Shown here: positions 20,651 to 32,033 of the stretch, piece by piece
How positions within the stretch are numbered: position 1 is the first letter of the stretch
Layout: each line of letters starts with the position of its first letter
NCBI GenBank assembly: GCA_954871525.1
Contig: OX940872.1
Location: 26,383,746 to 26,447,745, forward strand
Direction: 5' to 3'
Length of the DNA stretch: 64,000 nt
From: Parietaria judaica
Taxonomy: Eukaryota; Streptophyta; Magnoliopsida; Rosales; Urticaceae
Translations under genes and position numbers: made by a program
Notes under the pieces: generated by a model
Database searches by the model: none
Seen by the model: only the letters and a program-made list of their open reading frames with translations
What the model was told of the DNA's origin: nothing

Positions 20651-20938
20651 TATATATGTATGACAAGTTTTGATGTGAAAATGGAGACAAAGCACTTGGA
20701 GTTTAACCAGCTTTGTGTTCAAGTTTGTGTGTTATGAATGTGTTATATTTAGACGTCATTCTAATTCGGACATTACTTTACGCATCAGTCGTCTCGTGGA
20801 GCGTTTTGGTTTGCTTTATTTCCCGGCATTATTACACCATATATAACTAGAATTATCCCTTATTCGTCCTTGTATAACTAGACCCCGCCGAAAGGCAGGG
20901 TCGGTTCTCAAAAAATAATTACTCGGAATTTCATTATA
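20649..20938. other. Upstream region of the proton channel gene
   Basis: Presumed promoter side of the minus-strand channel gene. No gene is seen. Confidence 0.5.
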
Positions 20939-20946
20939 GTTCTCGT

Positions 20947-21511
20947 TAGGGGTGGCAATTTGGGACAGGACACGAAACACGAAACGGTTACGACACGATT
21001 TAAACGGGTCTGGGTCTATTATAAATGGATCTGAGTCCAACCGTGCCGAACACGATTAAAACAATTAAATAACGGGTAAACACGACACGAACACAATAAC
21101 ACGATGGGACCCAATTAGACACGATTAAGGTGCAAAAAGTTACATTTTATATATATTATTAAGTATTTTAATACTTATTATATATAACATTTATGTTTTT
21201 TTACTTATTTATTACATCGTACAATTGATGAACATAAAAAAATATTAGTTAATTGTAAAATCTTAGATAATATAATTAAATAAATAAGTTAAATGAGTTT
21301 AAATTGAATTAATTTATCATTTTAATATACATGAATATGTTAAATGAGTTAAACGGGTAGACACGACAAACACGGTATTTAAATGGAGCGGGTCTGGGTC
21401 TCATTTTCTAACACGATATTTAAATGGGGCGGGTCTGGGTCTACAGAAAATAAGCAAAAAACGACTAAGACCCAGCACAAACACGACTCGAAACCCGAAT
21501 TGCCACCCCTA
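20947..21511 (+). mobile_element. Non-autonomous hAT element (MITE) with exact 8-bp target duplication
   Basis: The 565-bp element starts TAGGGGTGGCAATTTGGG and ends with the inverted counterpart CGAATTGCCACCCCTA. Exact 8-bp direct repeats GTTCTCGT flank it at 20939-20946 and 21512-21519, the hAT signature. The interior holds repeated CACGACACGA-like and GGGTCTGGGTCT words in opposite orientations and AT-rich filler. There is no coding capacity. A diverged inverted relative lies at 21730-22075 and another at about 60160-60545. Confidence 0.93.
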
Positions 21512-21729
21512 GTTCTCGTATATTAAAGAAAACGGTCTTGGACTCGGACTCCGCTATTATTATTCAGCAAAATTACTATGAACATAAAAAAAATCAAGTC
21601 ATGAAAAATCAAACGCCACGTGACAGTCTAATAATTTGGCAGTCAACTGGACGCCGTCACATGACTAACGGAGGTGGATGTAAATTAAACGAGATGTTAT
21701 TGTTAGGGAGCTTAAGCTAAATGGTCAAC

Positions 21730-22075
21730 GGATTCATGTATTTTAAAATTATTAATTAGCCCACTTTTCTACTCATTTAATTTATTATATGTTCATCAAT
21801 TATACAACACAAATAATAAAATATAAATATAAATGTCATATATAATAAGTATTAACATACTTAATAAGATATATAAAATGCATAAAATGTATCTTTTTGT
21901 TCCTTAATCGTGTTCAATTGGGTCACATCGTCTTATCGTATTCGTGCTGTGTTCACTAGTTATTTAATCGTGTTCGACACTGTTAGACCCAGATCCATTT
22001 ATGATATACCCAAACTCGTTTCAATCGTGTCGTAAGCGTTTTGTGTTTCGTGTCCAACCCCAAATTACCACCCCC
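21730..22075 (-). mobile_element. Diverged inverted copy of the same hAT MITE
   Basis: Read on the minus strand it contains GGGGTTGGACACGAAACAC, CAATCGTGT and CCAGATCC-type words matching 20947-21100. It has a degenerate GGTGGTAATTTGGGG end at about 22070. The opposite end is poorly defined. Confidence 0.6.
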
Positions 22076-22102
22076 GATCTTGAACCTCCCAAGTCTTCTA
22101 GA

Positions 22103-22125
22103 CTTTTTTTTTTTTTTTTTTTTTA
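22103..22125 (+). repeat. Poly-T tract
   Basis: About 20 consecutive T residues, followed by the promoter side of the pirin gene. Confidence 0.9.
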
Positions 22126-22375
22126 TCATGAGAGCATGTCATCACCCTGAGCAGAGCCTGACGTCACAACTGGTCCAAATAAGGCAAAGTCGGCCTCTTT
22201 CTCTCTCTCTCTAGCTTGGTCATGTCTGACCCAACTAACCCACGAGCCTTCGATTTCCTCTTCAATTCAAATCATCATCCATGTATATATATAACCCAAA
22301 CCACCAGTACATATTTATATATGAGATCAACATTTCTCACCAAGATATCGCCCGAATCTCGAAGAAGAAGCATCG

Positions 22376-24121
22376 ATGATGTCTGGATCAGATGAAAGCA
22401 GAGTCGTGGTGAAGAAGGTGCAGGCCAGGCTTCAGAACGAAGGCAATGGCGCTCTCGTGAGAAGAGCCATCGGGAGGTTTGACTTTTTTTATTTAAAAAT
22501 TAAAAAATAAAAATCATTCAGGCGTTGACTTTTGTGTTGTTGAATCTTCAGTGGCGAGCTGAGGAATCTGGATCCTTTCCTGTTGTTGGATGACTTTTCA
22601 GTTAGTTCGCCTGCTGGGTTTCCCGACCATCCCCATCGAGGTTCGTTAGTTTCTGATAACCGTTTTCTGTTCTGTTCTTGTGTTTGTTTGATCATCATCA
22701 TCATCATCATTGATGGGTTTCTACAGGGTTCGAGACTGTTACGTATATGTTACAGGTAATCTCTTCTTCACAAACAGTTCGTGAATTATATTTCTTATAT
22801 GTAATAATATAAAGGGTATTTTAGGGAGGCATAACTCACCAAGACTTTGCTGGACATAAGGGCACCATCTGGACAGGGGATGTGCAGGTACATAACATAA
22901 GTATATATATATGTTATGGCTATTAAATGAAATCATCTTTTGGTACTTATACCGCTATTAAATGAGGTTGGGGCTATGCCGCCCCAGTTGAGTAAAGGTT
23001 GAGGACTTATGCCGCTATTATCCCTATATATATATATATCTTCTTCCTTTTTAAGTTTTATATACTGTTACTAAAGAAAACCGACGGCTCTATTTTGCGG
23101 GTTTACTAATGATTTTTATTTTTATTTTTTAATTGATACTACTATTTAAACTATAAAAATATAATGAGGACTTTAAATGCAGTTTTTGAAATAAAATTCG
23201 GGTACAACTGTAATTTTATAAAATTAAAGGCATAATTGCAATTTCGATAAGCGTTGTGATTGTAATTTAAAAAAAAAAAACCAAAAACTATAACTAGTGA
23301 AACAACATGGAGTATTCCACGAAAACATGGACAAAAGTTGCCAATACGTCGAAGAAGAAAAAAAAAACCGAGTATTCGTCCGTATATTTGTCGAAATTGA
23401 AAATCTTGGTTTTAGAGGTTAGACTAATAGAGTGTTGATGGGCAGTGGATGACAGCAGGTAGAGGAATAATCCACTCTGAAATGCCTGCGGGCGAAGGAC
23501 CTCAATTGGGTCTCCAACTTTGGATCAACCTTTCCTCTACAAACAAGATGTAACTATCTATCTATATATATATACACATTCCATTTTTATAAAAAATCCC
23601 ATCAAAGAACACTGTTTCATATCAATATATTACTCAGGGTTGAGCCAAGATATCAAGAAGTGTCAAGCGATGACATACCGAGAGCAGAGAGAGATGGCGC
23701 TGAAGTGAGAGTCATCGCCGGAGAATCAATGGGAAAACGGTCACCGGTCTTCACGAGGACGCCGACAATGTACCTCGATTTCACGCTGAAGCCCGGAGCC
23801 CAGATCCAGCAGAGGATCCCGGAGACTTGGACCGCTTTCGTGTACGTCATCGAAGGGGAGGGTGTTTTCGGGTCGCCAAACTCAGCGCCGGTGTCGGCGC
23901 ACCACTTGCTGGTTCTCGGCTCTGGTGACGGCCTCTGCGCGTGGAACCGGTCACCGGAGCCTCTGAGGTTCGTGCTGATCGGAGGGCAGCCCCTGAACGA
24001 GCCGGTGGTCCAGCACGGTCCCTTCGTCATGAACTCGCAGGCCGAGATTGAGCAGACCATTCAGGATTATTACTATTCCCGGAACGGATTCGAGATGGCC
24101 GAGCAATGGAGATCTCCGTGA
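22376..24121 (+). CDS. Pirin-like cupin protein
   Basis: Six exons close in phase: 22376-22476, 22552-22640, 22727-22755, 22825-22887, 23446-23549 and 23638-24121. They encode 289 residues, the normal pirin length. Pirins are nuclear or cytosolic bicupins binding iron, linked to transcription and in some members to quercetin dioxygenase activity. In Arabidopsis one member interacts with the G-protein alpha subunit. Metal ligands are visible as H60 and H62 (FPDHPHRG) and H104 and E106 (GIIHSEMP). The C-terminal cupin contains LKPGAQIQQRIP and IGGQPLNEPVVQHGPFVMN. The donor after exon 5 is at AACAAGAT/GTAACT. The long fourth intron (22888-23445) has AT-rich debris with GCCGCTATTA words. Family certain; specific activity unknown. 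Confidence 0.93.
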
Positions 24122-25369
24122 GGTCAATACTAGATTTGCAATTTCGATTGAAGAGATGACTTGTGGCTCAAGTCATTGATGGTTTTCAGTTTATTGTTAT
24201 TTTCTTAAAAAAATTTGTGTATGTTGTGGTGTAGTTTCTTACTTTCTTTCATAGAGTTAATGATAAATTTGTTTTTCTTGTCAGTGATATATACAAATTT
24301 AATAACTTTCACTCACTGGTAATGTGCTTCATCGATCTCGATATTTAGAGCCTTAGACTTTAGATCGCAGCCGCTTGGCGGCAAAATTGGAAGTCAAATG
24401 ACCGTCAGATACACTCGATACGGGGTTGATGCGTTTAGAGACATAATTCGGGCTTCCTTTGTAAGTTGTTAGAATTCAAATACGAGATATGGCGCGAACG
24501 GTCAACCCAAGCCCATCGATCCACGGAGGTGAGACCAGTGTTTTAAAGATCGGGAGAAGTCGATGAAATAACGACGATAAACATATTGTTGGCAACAACT
24601 ATTGATTAATCATTATCGTTAGTATTTATTCGTTATACTTGACAAAAGAAGACGTGTCGGTGTCTGAGTGGTGGAGCCTTGTGCCCTTAAGCGTCTCGAA
24701 AAACATCATGCAATTCGCAACAATGCCAACTTTTTTTTAATCTGTTTTTGAATTATGTGAAGTTACCTTTCTAATCCTTTTTTATAAGAAAATAACTCAC
24801 TACATATATATTAGTAAGATTGATTATTCTAACACATATTTGTTACAGCAAAAAAAAAGACTCGTTACATATATATATTAATAAACACTAGTTTATACTT
24901 TATTATCATCATCAGTTACTGGTTAATCCGTCAACTTGTCCATTAACTCATCGTTTGCTGAAAAACACATCGATAAACCCGTGACTACCGCATCGGTAAA
25001 TACACATAGAATCGGTTTTCAAGCCATTGGGAAAGACATGCTAGGTGGAATCGAAAGAGTAAATATCGGCTGAGAATGCAATTGCCGGTAACGATCTGAA
25101 ACGAATAAATTTGGTACATTCCACGTGGTCATACAACGAAAATGAGAAATAATCGTGCACGAGATTGTGGTCCTCTCTGTAATTATATTCGTGAGTTGGG
25201 GAAGCACAATGGAAAATCCCATTGAATTCATCTGGCTTTGAACTCCTTAATGATCGATCCACTTCGTAATCTTTCTTTATTATGTCAACCAACAAACAAG
25301 TGCGTTCATTTCTTTTCTCTTCTTAATTGCTACATAGATAGATTGATAGATAATGGGGTGAGAATTCCA

Positions 25370-25405
<36 letters not shown>

Positions 25406-26430
25406 TAACACATGTATGTATATATTATCGGTTTTCATTTGATGATCCGAGTTCGAATAGTTGATGGCGAGGTTCACGTTGTCGTTTATTTTATCGATAG
25501 TTGAAGTTTACCGCTTTCTCATTTGTTAATTGGTTTATTGACCGATAAGTTATAAAAATTAGTTTATCGACAGATTTTATATAAAATAATTTTAAATATA
25601 TATATATATTTAGTTTATACTTCCAAATATAATTTTAAATACAAGTACTCCATAAATAAATCATAAGAGTAGACACAAATAAATAAAGTATACAATGATA
25701 CGACAAAAGTCAAGAATAGGAGGAGTAGCCAGGCGGTTCGGGATTGAACATAATCCATCGACGACGGGTTCAACAACGGGTTGAACGGGCTATAGTTGGT
25801 AAGGAATGCACACCCTGAACGTGATGTTAGAAACTCCGACTTCAAGGTTAGCATGTTAAAATTTGGGAAAAAGTGGAATACGTGGGCGCGTAAAAAGGTG
25901 ACGAGTAACATTTGACTGATAAGACAAAAGAAAAAAAATTATTTTTGGTACTTTTTACCACGACAAAATAAGATTAGGAATATGCCGTGGAATTTTAAGT
26001 ACTTCTATATACTTTTACCTGTAATTACCTTAATATTTAGTATTATTGCTGGGAAATCGTTATTTATGTATATTTATATATATAATATACTCAAGTCCAT
26101 TTTCAAAACCCTAGGTGTGTATAAACTATAAACCATAAAATTAATAAAAAAAAGTAATATAGAAAAACTTCAAATGATGAATAAATAATGACATCAACCA
26201 CCAACGAACCACAATACAAAGGGAAAAAAAAAAGTCTGTCTTATTTTGCACAATTATACTACAGATTACAGAGAGAGAAAAAAGAAAGAAAGAAAAGAAT
26301 GAGCTGTTGTACGTAAATAAACATGAAAATTCCTTTCTATAATATAGCCATTAACAAACAAGAAACCACAAATCAAGCATGAGAGCTCACAAACCGTTAC
26401 TGCGAAGCTTCTTATGAGAGTCGAGCCGAG
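24122..26430. other. Long intergenic region
   Basis: No supported gene. It contains a (TA)n tract at about 25371-25402, TATATATATA at about 25597-25610, and minus-strand frames under 100 codons without family features. The right end (26240-26430) is GA-rich and probably covers the 3' UTR of the minus-strand RABA5 gene. Confidence 0.6.
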
Positions 26431-28850
26431 TTACCTAGAGCAGCACGAGGATTGGTTTTTCTTCGAAGCATCTGCGCCGTTGTTGACGAGGCTTACCCGG
26501 TTAACGGACAACTCTGCTTTATAAGTGTCCGAGTTTAGCACCTTGCGACTCACGTTGTTGTAGATTTCTCTAATAACAATCTCGAACGCCTTTTTAACGT
26601 TCGTGGAATCAAGCGCAGATGTCTCCATGAAGAATAACCCCTCCGCTTCGGCAAGGCTTTTCCCCTCCTCGACGCTGACGTCCCTGATATTTTCCAAATC
26701 GCATTTGTTCCCAACTAGCATCATTGCCACAGTTGTGTCCGAGTGAGCTGAACCATTGTTTTACATAAAAAGAATCTGAGTGTAAGCATATATATTAGAA
26801 AATTCGCTTATAATTTTAAAGTTCTTCAGATCACTTCAAACTTCCTGATGAATATCCCATACAACGAGAGATAATTTCAACTATTTGCTGATACCATAAA
26901 TTCAAGAAACCATAGTATACAAAACATTGAATATATATATATATATATATATACCTGAGGTCAATTTCCAAAAGTTGGTAAATTGTTTTGGGTGAACTAA
27001 GCATCGTAATCGGTTTTTCTTCTTGTTTGCATTTCCCATTTCTTTGTTAAGGGAAATTTGGATAATCTGCTTATAGTTTCTTTGATTTTTAGCTTAGAGA
27101 TTAGAAAGAATTCAATCTAGCTACATAACGATTTATGATAGATAAAATTAAGAATTCACTCTGTTCTTATAGACCTCTTTATAAAATTGCGCCACAACCG
27201 ACTAATTCTACGAATCTCCATCACCATTTGCAGCGTCTTCATTATATTCCTCTATCAAGAGGTTATTAGTTCATTATGAGCAATGAATTACCGAAATATC
27301 GAGGATCATCCTCGATTTGTTAATATCGACAGTCAAAAAGTCCGATTTTAAAGACAAAAAATATTTCGGGAAGGTATTTTTCGGTGTGATAGTGAATTCT
27401 GTATCTACAAGGTTTTTGCTTACGACCAAGATGAAAATAAGGCCAAGGATCTCAAGAAGAATGAAATGATGACAGCAATGTCAAGAAGAAGACCAAGTCA
27501 ACATTTTTGATGATTAAAATTGATCAATGTAATAAAAAGGAACTGGAGGAGTAGGACTAATATTGCATTTAAATACATGTAGATCAATTATGAGAAGTTT
27601 CATATACTTTGGTCCAATCAAGCAGAAACGGAGTAATACATAATTAAGGCGCTTTGGTCAATTTCTTATTTGATTTGTATCTCGGATGAACAAATTGGGA
27701 TTTAGCTTTAGGATTTTAATGATCAGATATTCTTTCATTTATTTTTGTATATATGATATCTTCTCATGCAACCAAGAAGGGTTTTTGGCATATAATTTGT
27801 AATCGACTCCTAGGAGGATGAATCTTTAATGAAAAGTTGAAAGTTCACGATCCACGAAATTGTGGAGCTTATCAAGATGTAATTCTTGTCATGGTAAGGT
27901 GTTTGACTAGGTTCCTATTTTAAGCAATGATCTTGGTCCTTGTTTATCTACAAAGGAGAGGTTGTAATGTGTAATTTTAACAAACTAAGTTTGTAGAATT
28001 TTCCAATCCTAAGTATATAATTCCTGTCAAGAAGTCATGAAACTAAGATAGAAATGAACCCGAAAGCTAGAGATACGTTCATCATCGGCAACATTAGCAA
28101 CCGATCCTTAAGTTTGTCCTTTTTTTTTTTTTTACCTAGGCCGAGTAAACGTAACAGACAAAATCCGATGACGCGCGGGAAAGACCAGGAAACCTAGAGA
28201 TGATGAAGATTGAAGACCCCGCTTCGTATCGGATCACCATTGCCTTTCCCCAAATGAACGAGCTTGACTGCTAATGAGATAAGCATAGTTCCAAATGCAA
28301 TGCTCTCATGAACAATCAGCCTCAGTTGACTAAGTCCCGAGAACCCAGATCAACGCATTTCTATGAAACCACCATCAAATCAACTAAGAAACAGAGCCTA
28401 AAGTAGCTGCCTGATTCTAGTCTTGATCGTCAAATTCAAACGCACAGATCTCGGAGCTGAAAATTGACCTAGAAAGAATAGCTAGTGAGTGTTAGTTCAG
28501 TTGAGGCGCTTACTCTTGAGCTCGTCGAGCCAGCGGGCGATGCTGTCGAAGGTGGTGCGGCGGGTGATGTCGTAGACGACGAGGGCGCCGACGGCGCCGC
28601 GGTAGTAGGCGGAGGTGACGGCGCGGAAGCGCTCCTGGCCGGCGGTGTCCCAAATCTGGGCCTTGACCTCCTTGCCGTCGATGTCCATGCTCTGGGTCTG
28701 GAACTCGACGCCGATGGTGGCCTTGGAGTGGAGGTTGAACTCGTTGCGGGCGTAGCGGGAGAGGAGGTTGGACTTGCCGACGGCGGAGTCGCCGATGATG
28801 ACGATCTTGAAGAGGTACTCCTCGCCGGTCTCGTCGTCCGATGACGACAT
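26431..28850 (-). CDS. RABA5-class small GTPase (Rab11 family)
   Basis: Two exons, 28850-28514 and 26747-26431, are separated by a 1.77-kb intron and joined in phase (A/CT forming Thr113). The protein has 217 residues, typical for Rabs. The P-loop is GDSAVGKS (20-27), switch II is WDTAGQE (67-73), and base contacts are NKCD (126-129) and ETSALDSTN. The tail NQSSCCSR carries two cysteines for geranylgeranylation and membrane attachment. VGVEFQTQ-type switch I (here IGVEFQTQ), VSEEGK-like (VSVEEGK) and [10 protein letters not shown] wording fit plant RABA5c-e (ARA/ARA4 group). These act in trans-Golgi/endosome traffic and edge-directed secretion. Exon 1 is GC-rich while exon 2 is not. Class assignment is good; the exact paralogue is not decided. 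Confidence 0.92.
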
Positions 28851-29298
28851 GGAAGGAAGCTCGAGAATCGATGGAGGTCGGAGAGAGAGAGAGAGAGAGA
28901 GATGTGCAGGCAATGCAATGCAATGATGGCTTCGAGCTGGCAACAGACAAACTGCGCATGTAGTGCTTTCATTATTCATTCATTCATTTCTCTCTCTTTT
29001 TTTTTTTTTTTATTTATAATTTTTTTTTTTATTTTATACAATAAAATTTAATAATATTATCGGGATAAAATTTAGTGATGATGGTTAGGGTGGATTATAC
29101 AAAAATATATTATTTTATCGAGATTATTAATTTATTGAGTATAATTTAACGGGGTTCTGCTGTACTTGGGTAGCGGAGCGAGACGACGCGTCGTTTTTGA
29201 GTTGTGAAATTGGTGGCAATATGTGTCGTTTTTTTAGTGTCATTGGTGGCACAAATGCCTACATTGTTCAAAAAATTAACGTTAAATACTCATTTTTT
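28851..29298. other. Upstream region of RABA5
   Basis: A (CT)n leader on the gene strand lies at 28884-28902 and T/A runs at about 28995-29030. No gene is seen. Confidence 0.55.
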
Positions 29299-29420
29299 GT
29301 TTTAGCCGGACGCAATACTAATTACTTTTCTCTCAAGCTCTGCACATGTACCTTTTTTGGGGTTGTTTCGTACCAATTTGCAACGTGGGAGAAAAGAATT
29401 AGTATTTCGTTCGGCTAAAA
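29299..29420. repeat. Short inverted repeat (foldback) next to a LINE insertion
   Basis: Arms of about 24 bp: TTTTAGCCGGACGCAATACT and the inverted AGTATTTCGTTCGGCTAAAA, with two or three mismatches and a loop of about 72 bp. It could be a small MITE or a stable RNA foldback. It has no coding content. Confidence 0.6.
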
Positions 29421-29436
29421 CAAAGAATGCCTATTT

Positions 29437-29991
29437 TTTTTAGAACCAATAGCATTCATTGAATCAAGGGAGTAAATCCCTTTTAACACAGTTTACAAGC
29501 CAAGGTGGACAAACGTCCGACGAAAAGTCCGAAAGTAAAATGGAAAAACGGGTCTTGGCAATACAATTGGCTACCCCATTACAAGATTGAGGGCTCCATT
29601 GACACCCGCGATGGGTGCCAACCGCTCTTAAAGCCGTGACGATGCTCGCTACGATAGGTCTTTGAATGCTATTGAGTTGTTTTTCGTTGATAAGTTGGGT
29701 TGCACGGAAGCAATCGGACTCGACTTCCGAGACAATCCACCCCCGATAACGAATAAACTCTAAGCCGTGGAGAAAAGCTCTACATTCGGCCGTCAACGCC
29801 GTGTCGACATGTTCAAATAACCGAGTTGTCACCCCAATGACCTTTCCTCGGTAATCCTGCACAACTCCCCCAACCGCCGCTCGGCCCGTCCTCGAGTCCC
29901 ACGCCGCGTCCACATTAAGTTTAAGCCCGCCATACTTGGCTCCGTAAGTTTAAGCCCACCATTTACTTGCCGTAGTTGGGTCCGAAAGATG
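29437..29991 (-). mobile_element. 5'-truncated LINE (RNase H end) with 15-bp target duplication
   Basis: Exact 15-bp direct repeats AAAGAATGCCTATTT flank the insert at 29422-29436 and 29992-30006. A T run follows the left copy, which is the poly(A) tail on the minus strand. The interior, read on minus, gives a frame of about 149 codons (29913-29464). It opens GLKLNVDAAWDSR and contains GGVVQDYRGK, ALTAECRAFLHGLE and EVESDC, an RVT_3/RNase H-like domain of plant non-LTR retrotransposons. The catalytic Asp/Glu/Asp positions are recognisable. No reverse transcriptase or ORF1 is present, so it is a dead-on-arrival insertion. The exact duplication suggests it is fairly recent. Confidence 0.9.
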
Positions 29992-30006
29992 AAAGAATGC
30001 CTATTT

Positions 30007-30207
30007 GATGCTGGTTTTTATATACTTTTTATATTTATGCCACTAATATTCCTTATATGTTTATTTCCGTTTTAATTCGTTAGACTTGAGGAATGATGAC
30101 AAATTAGTTTAATGTATTAGAGCGAAGATTTATAGAGGCTGATAGGAAAAACAGAGTGAAATAGAGGTGGCATTAGTTTAAGTTTTATTTATTTATTTTC
30201 ATTTTAT

Positions 30208-30242
<35 letters not shown>

Positions 30243-30363
30243 AATATTAATTTTACAAATATATATTTTGACTTAAAAAAAATTTAATTGTTAGAAATGA
30301 ATAGAGAAAGGAAAACACTGTAATAACTTAATAAAATAAAAGAGAAATTATAAAAATATAGCA
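30007..30363. other. AT-rich intergenic stretch
   Basis: It includes a (TA)n tract at about 30209-30239. No gene is seen. Confidence 0.6.
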
Positions 30364-30371
30364 TTATAGAT

Positions 30372-30655
30372 AGTGCTGCACATTTCCGTCGCCAACCAGG
30401 ATCGCGACTCGTCGCGGTGGTTTCCGGCGCGTCGCGACTCTTGCGATTCCGAGCTTCCGATCGCGACTCGTCGCGACTCCCCCCCCCCTCTCTCTCTCTC
30501 CCGCTCTCTCTCTCTCTCCGTCTCACAGAACTCTCTCTCTCTCTCTCTCGCGACTCGCCGCGACGCCACACGCCACGACGCGTCGCGACGTGTCTTCTCG
30601 CGGTTTTGGCGACCGAGTCGCGACGTGCCGCGGCGTGTGGGATGTGCAGCTCTAA
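30372..30655 (+). mobile_element. GC-rich hAT-type MITE
   Basis: The 284-bp element is flanked by exact 8-bp repeats TTATAGAT (30364-30371 and 30656-30663). The ends read AGTGCTGCACAT and the inverted ATGTGCAGCTCTAA. The interior is unusual: repeated CGTCGCGACTCG and CGCCGCGAC words and a long CT/CTCTCT polypyrimidine block (about 30481-30550). There is no coding capacity. Confidence 0.85.
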
Positions 30656-30663
30656 TTATAGAT

Positions 30664-31011
30664 GGCGGGTCCAACTTTAAAGAGAAAAAAAAAATGAGTT
30701 CAAAAACTTTATTTCAATTTTTTTTTTCTTAATGTAAAAACCAAAACTGACAAAGATGGTAATGACTAATGATTATGAGAATAATTTATTAAAATGATTA
30801 AATATGATGAAGCCCCGAACAATTAAATAATCGAATGGTGTTATGTAATCGATGTGAATTGTGACTAATTATTTTCTTTGGTGTATGATGGTCAAAGCAT
30901 TTTCAGATGCTTGAAGATGATGAAGCATGTTTACATTATTTATTTCGGTTCCAAAGTCGACCATATTCGTCTCTAGTTGTCGTTGTCTACTCAATATGTA
31001 AATGCTTGTTA

Positions 31012-31051
<40 letters not shown>

Positions 31052-31468
31052 ATTTGTATGTTAAGTCATCAAACGACATAAAATTATCCAAAGACGACAT
31101 TTATTTTTTTAGCGAAATAATCACTTGGAATTTAAAAAAAATGACGTTAAACTTTGATAGACTACAAAAAACATGGAATTGGAATATATATTTGTATATA
31201 CTATATATATATATATATAAACCTAAGCAATCGTTGCGACCTAAATTTCTAGTTTGTTTTATAAATCCGAGACCGATTTGGTCAATCTGTGATGAATAAT
31301 TAAAAATAATCGAACGAAAACCGGGAAATGACTCATCTTGTTTCGAACTTGAGTTTTCACTTGTGGTCAGAGAGTATCAACTCTCAACACACCTGTTCGA
31401 TGAAATTCTTATGTACTAAATGAAAATAAAATAAAAAGCAAAGAGTCATACACTTTGTTATGGCTATC
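30664..31468. other. AT-rich intergenic stretch
   Basis: (TA)n tracts lie at 31016-31048 and about 31200-31218. No gene is supported; the 130-codon frame across them is low complexity. Confidence 0.6.
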
Positions 31469-31665
31469 CAAGGCCGGCCCTGAGGGTATACATGGTAAAC
31501 CTGAGCCTACAATAAGTTTTCACCTATTGATACCGAGGGGTCCTAAATGAAAAAATAAATAAAAATATGTTATACTATTTGCATTGAAATTTAATTTTAT
31601 AACTACGAAAGGGGCCTCAAAATTGATCTTCGCCTAGGGTCCCGAAAAACTCAGGGCCGGCTCTG
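31469..31665 (+). mobile_element. Small hAT-like MITE
   Basis: The 197-bp element has ends CAAGGCCGGCCCTGAGG and the inverted CTCAGGGCCGGCTCTG. The flanks TGGCTATC and TGCTTATC agree at six of eight positions, consistent with a decayed 8-bp target duplication. No coding content. Confidence 0.7.
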
Positions 31666-32033
31666 TGCTTATCTATAAACTTTATATAAATATTAGCAAT
31701 AATGCCACTTTATACATATTTCATAAATGATGAAGTAAAATAACCGAATAGTGAAAGAAAATGAATATAACTAATCTAAGAAAATAAGGGGAGAAAATAA
31801 CAAAATAAAATAACAAATACATTAATCTGAGGTCCTAAAAACAAGTCAAATATAGCGAAGAAGAGTTATCAATCCTAATTAATTAGTTCTAAAATTAACC
31901 ACGCCCGTTTGTGGATAATCACGTATCGATCACACAATAACCAACCTAATTCACAAACAAAACCTTTTTTTAGTCGCCTTGCCACGCCTATATATTAATC
32001 ACACGACTCTTAATAAACCAATTACGACCAAAC
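31666..32033. other. Promoter region of the pectin methylesterase gene
   Basis: AT-rich. A TATA-like TATATATTA lies about 45 bp before the start codon, so the leader would be short if that is the true TATA box. No other signal is recognised. Confidence 0.4.

Noticed and set aside
25041..25295. Minus frames of 70-84 codons in the pirin-RABA5 gap
   Set aside because: No motif, no splice partners and AT-rich context; most likely chance.
30907..31299. 130-codon plus frame with IYIYIY runs
   Set aside because: Created by (TA)n microsatellites; no protein character.
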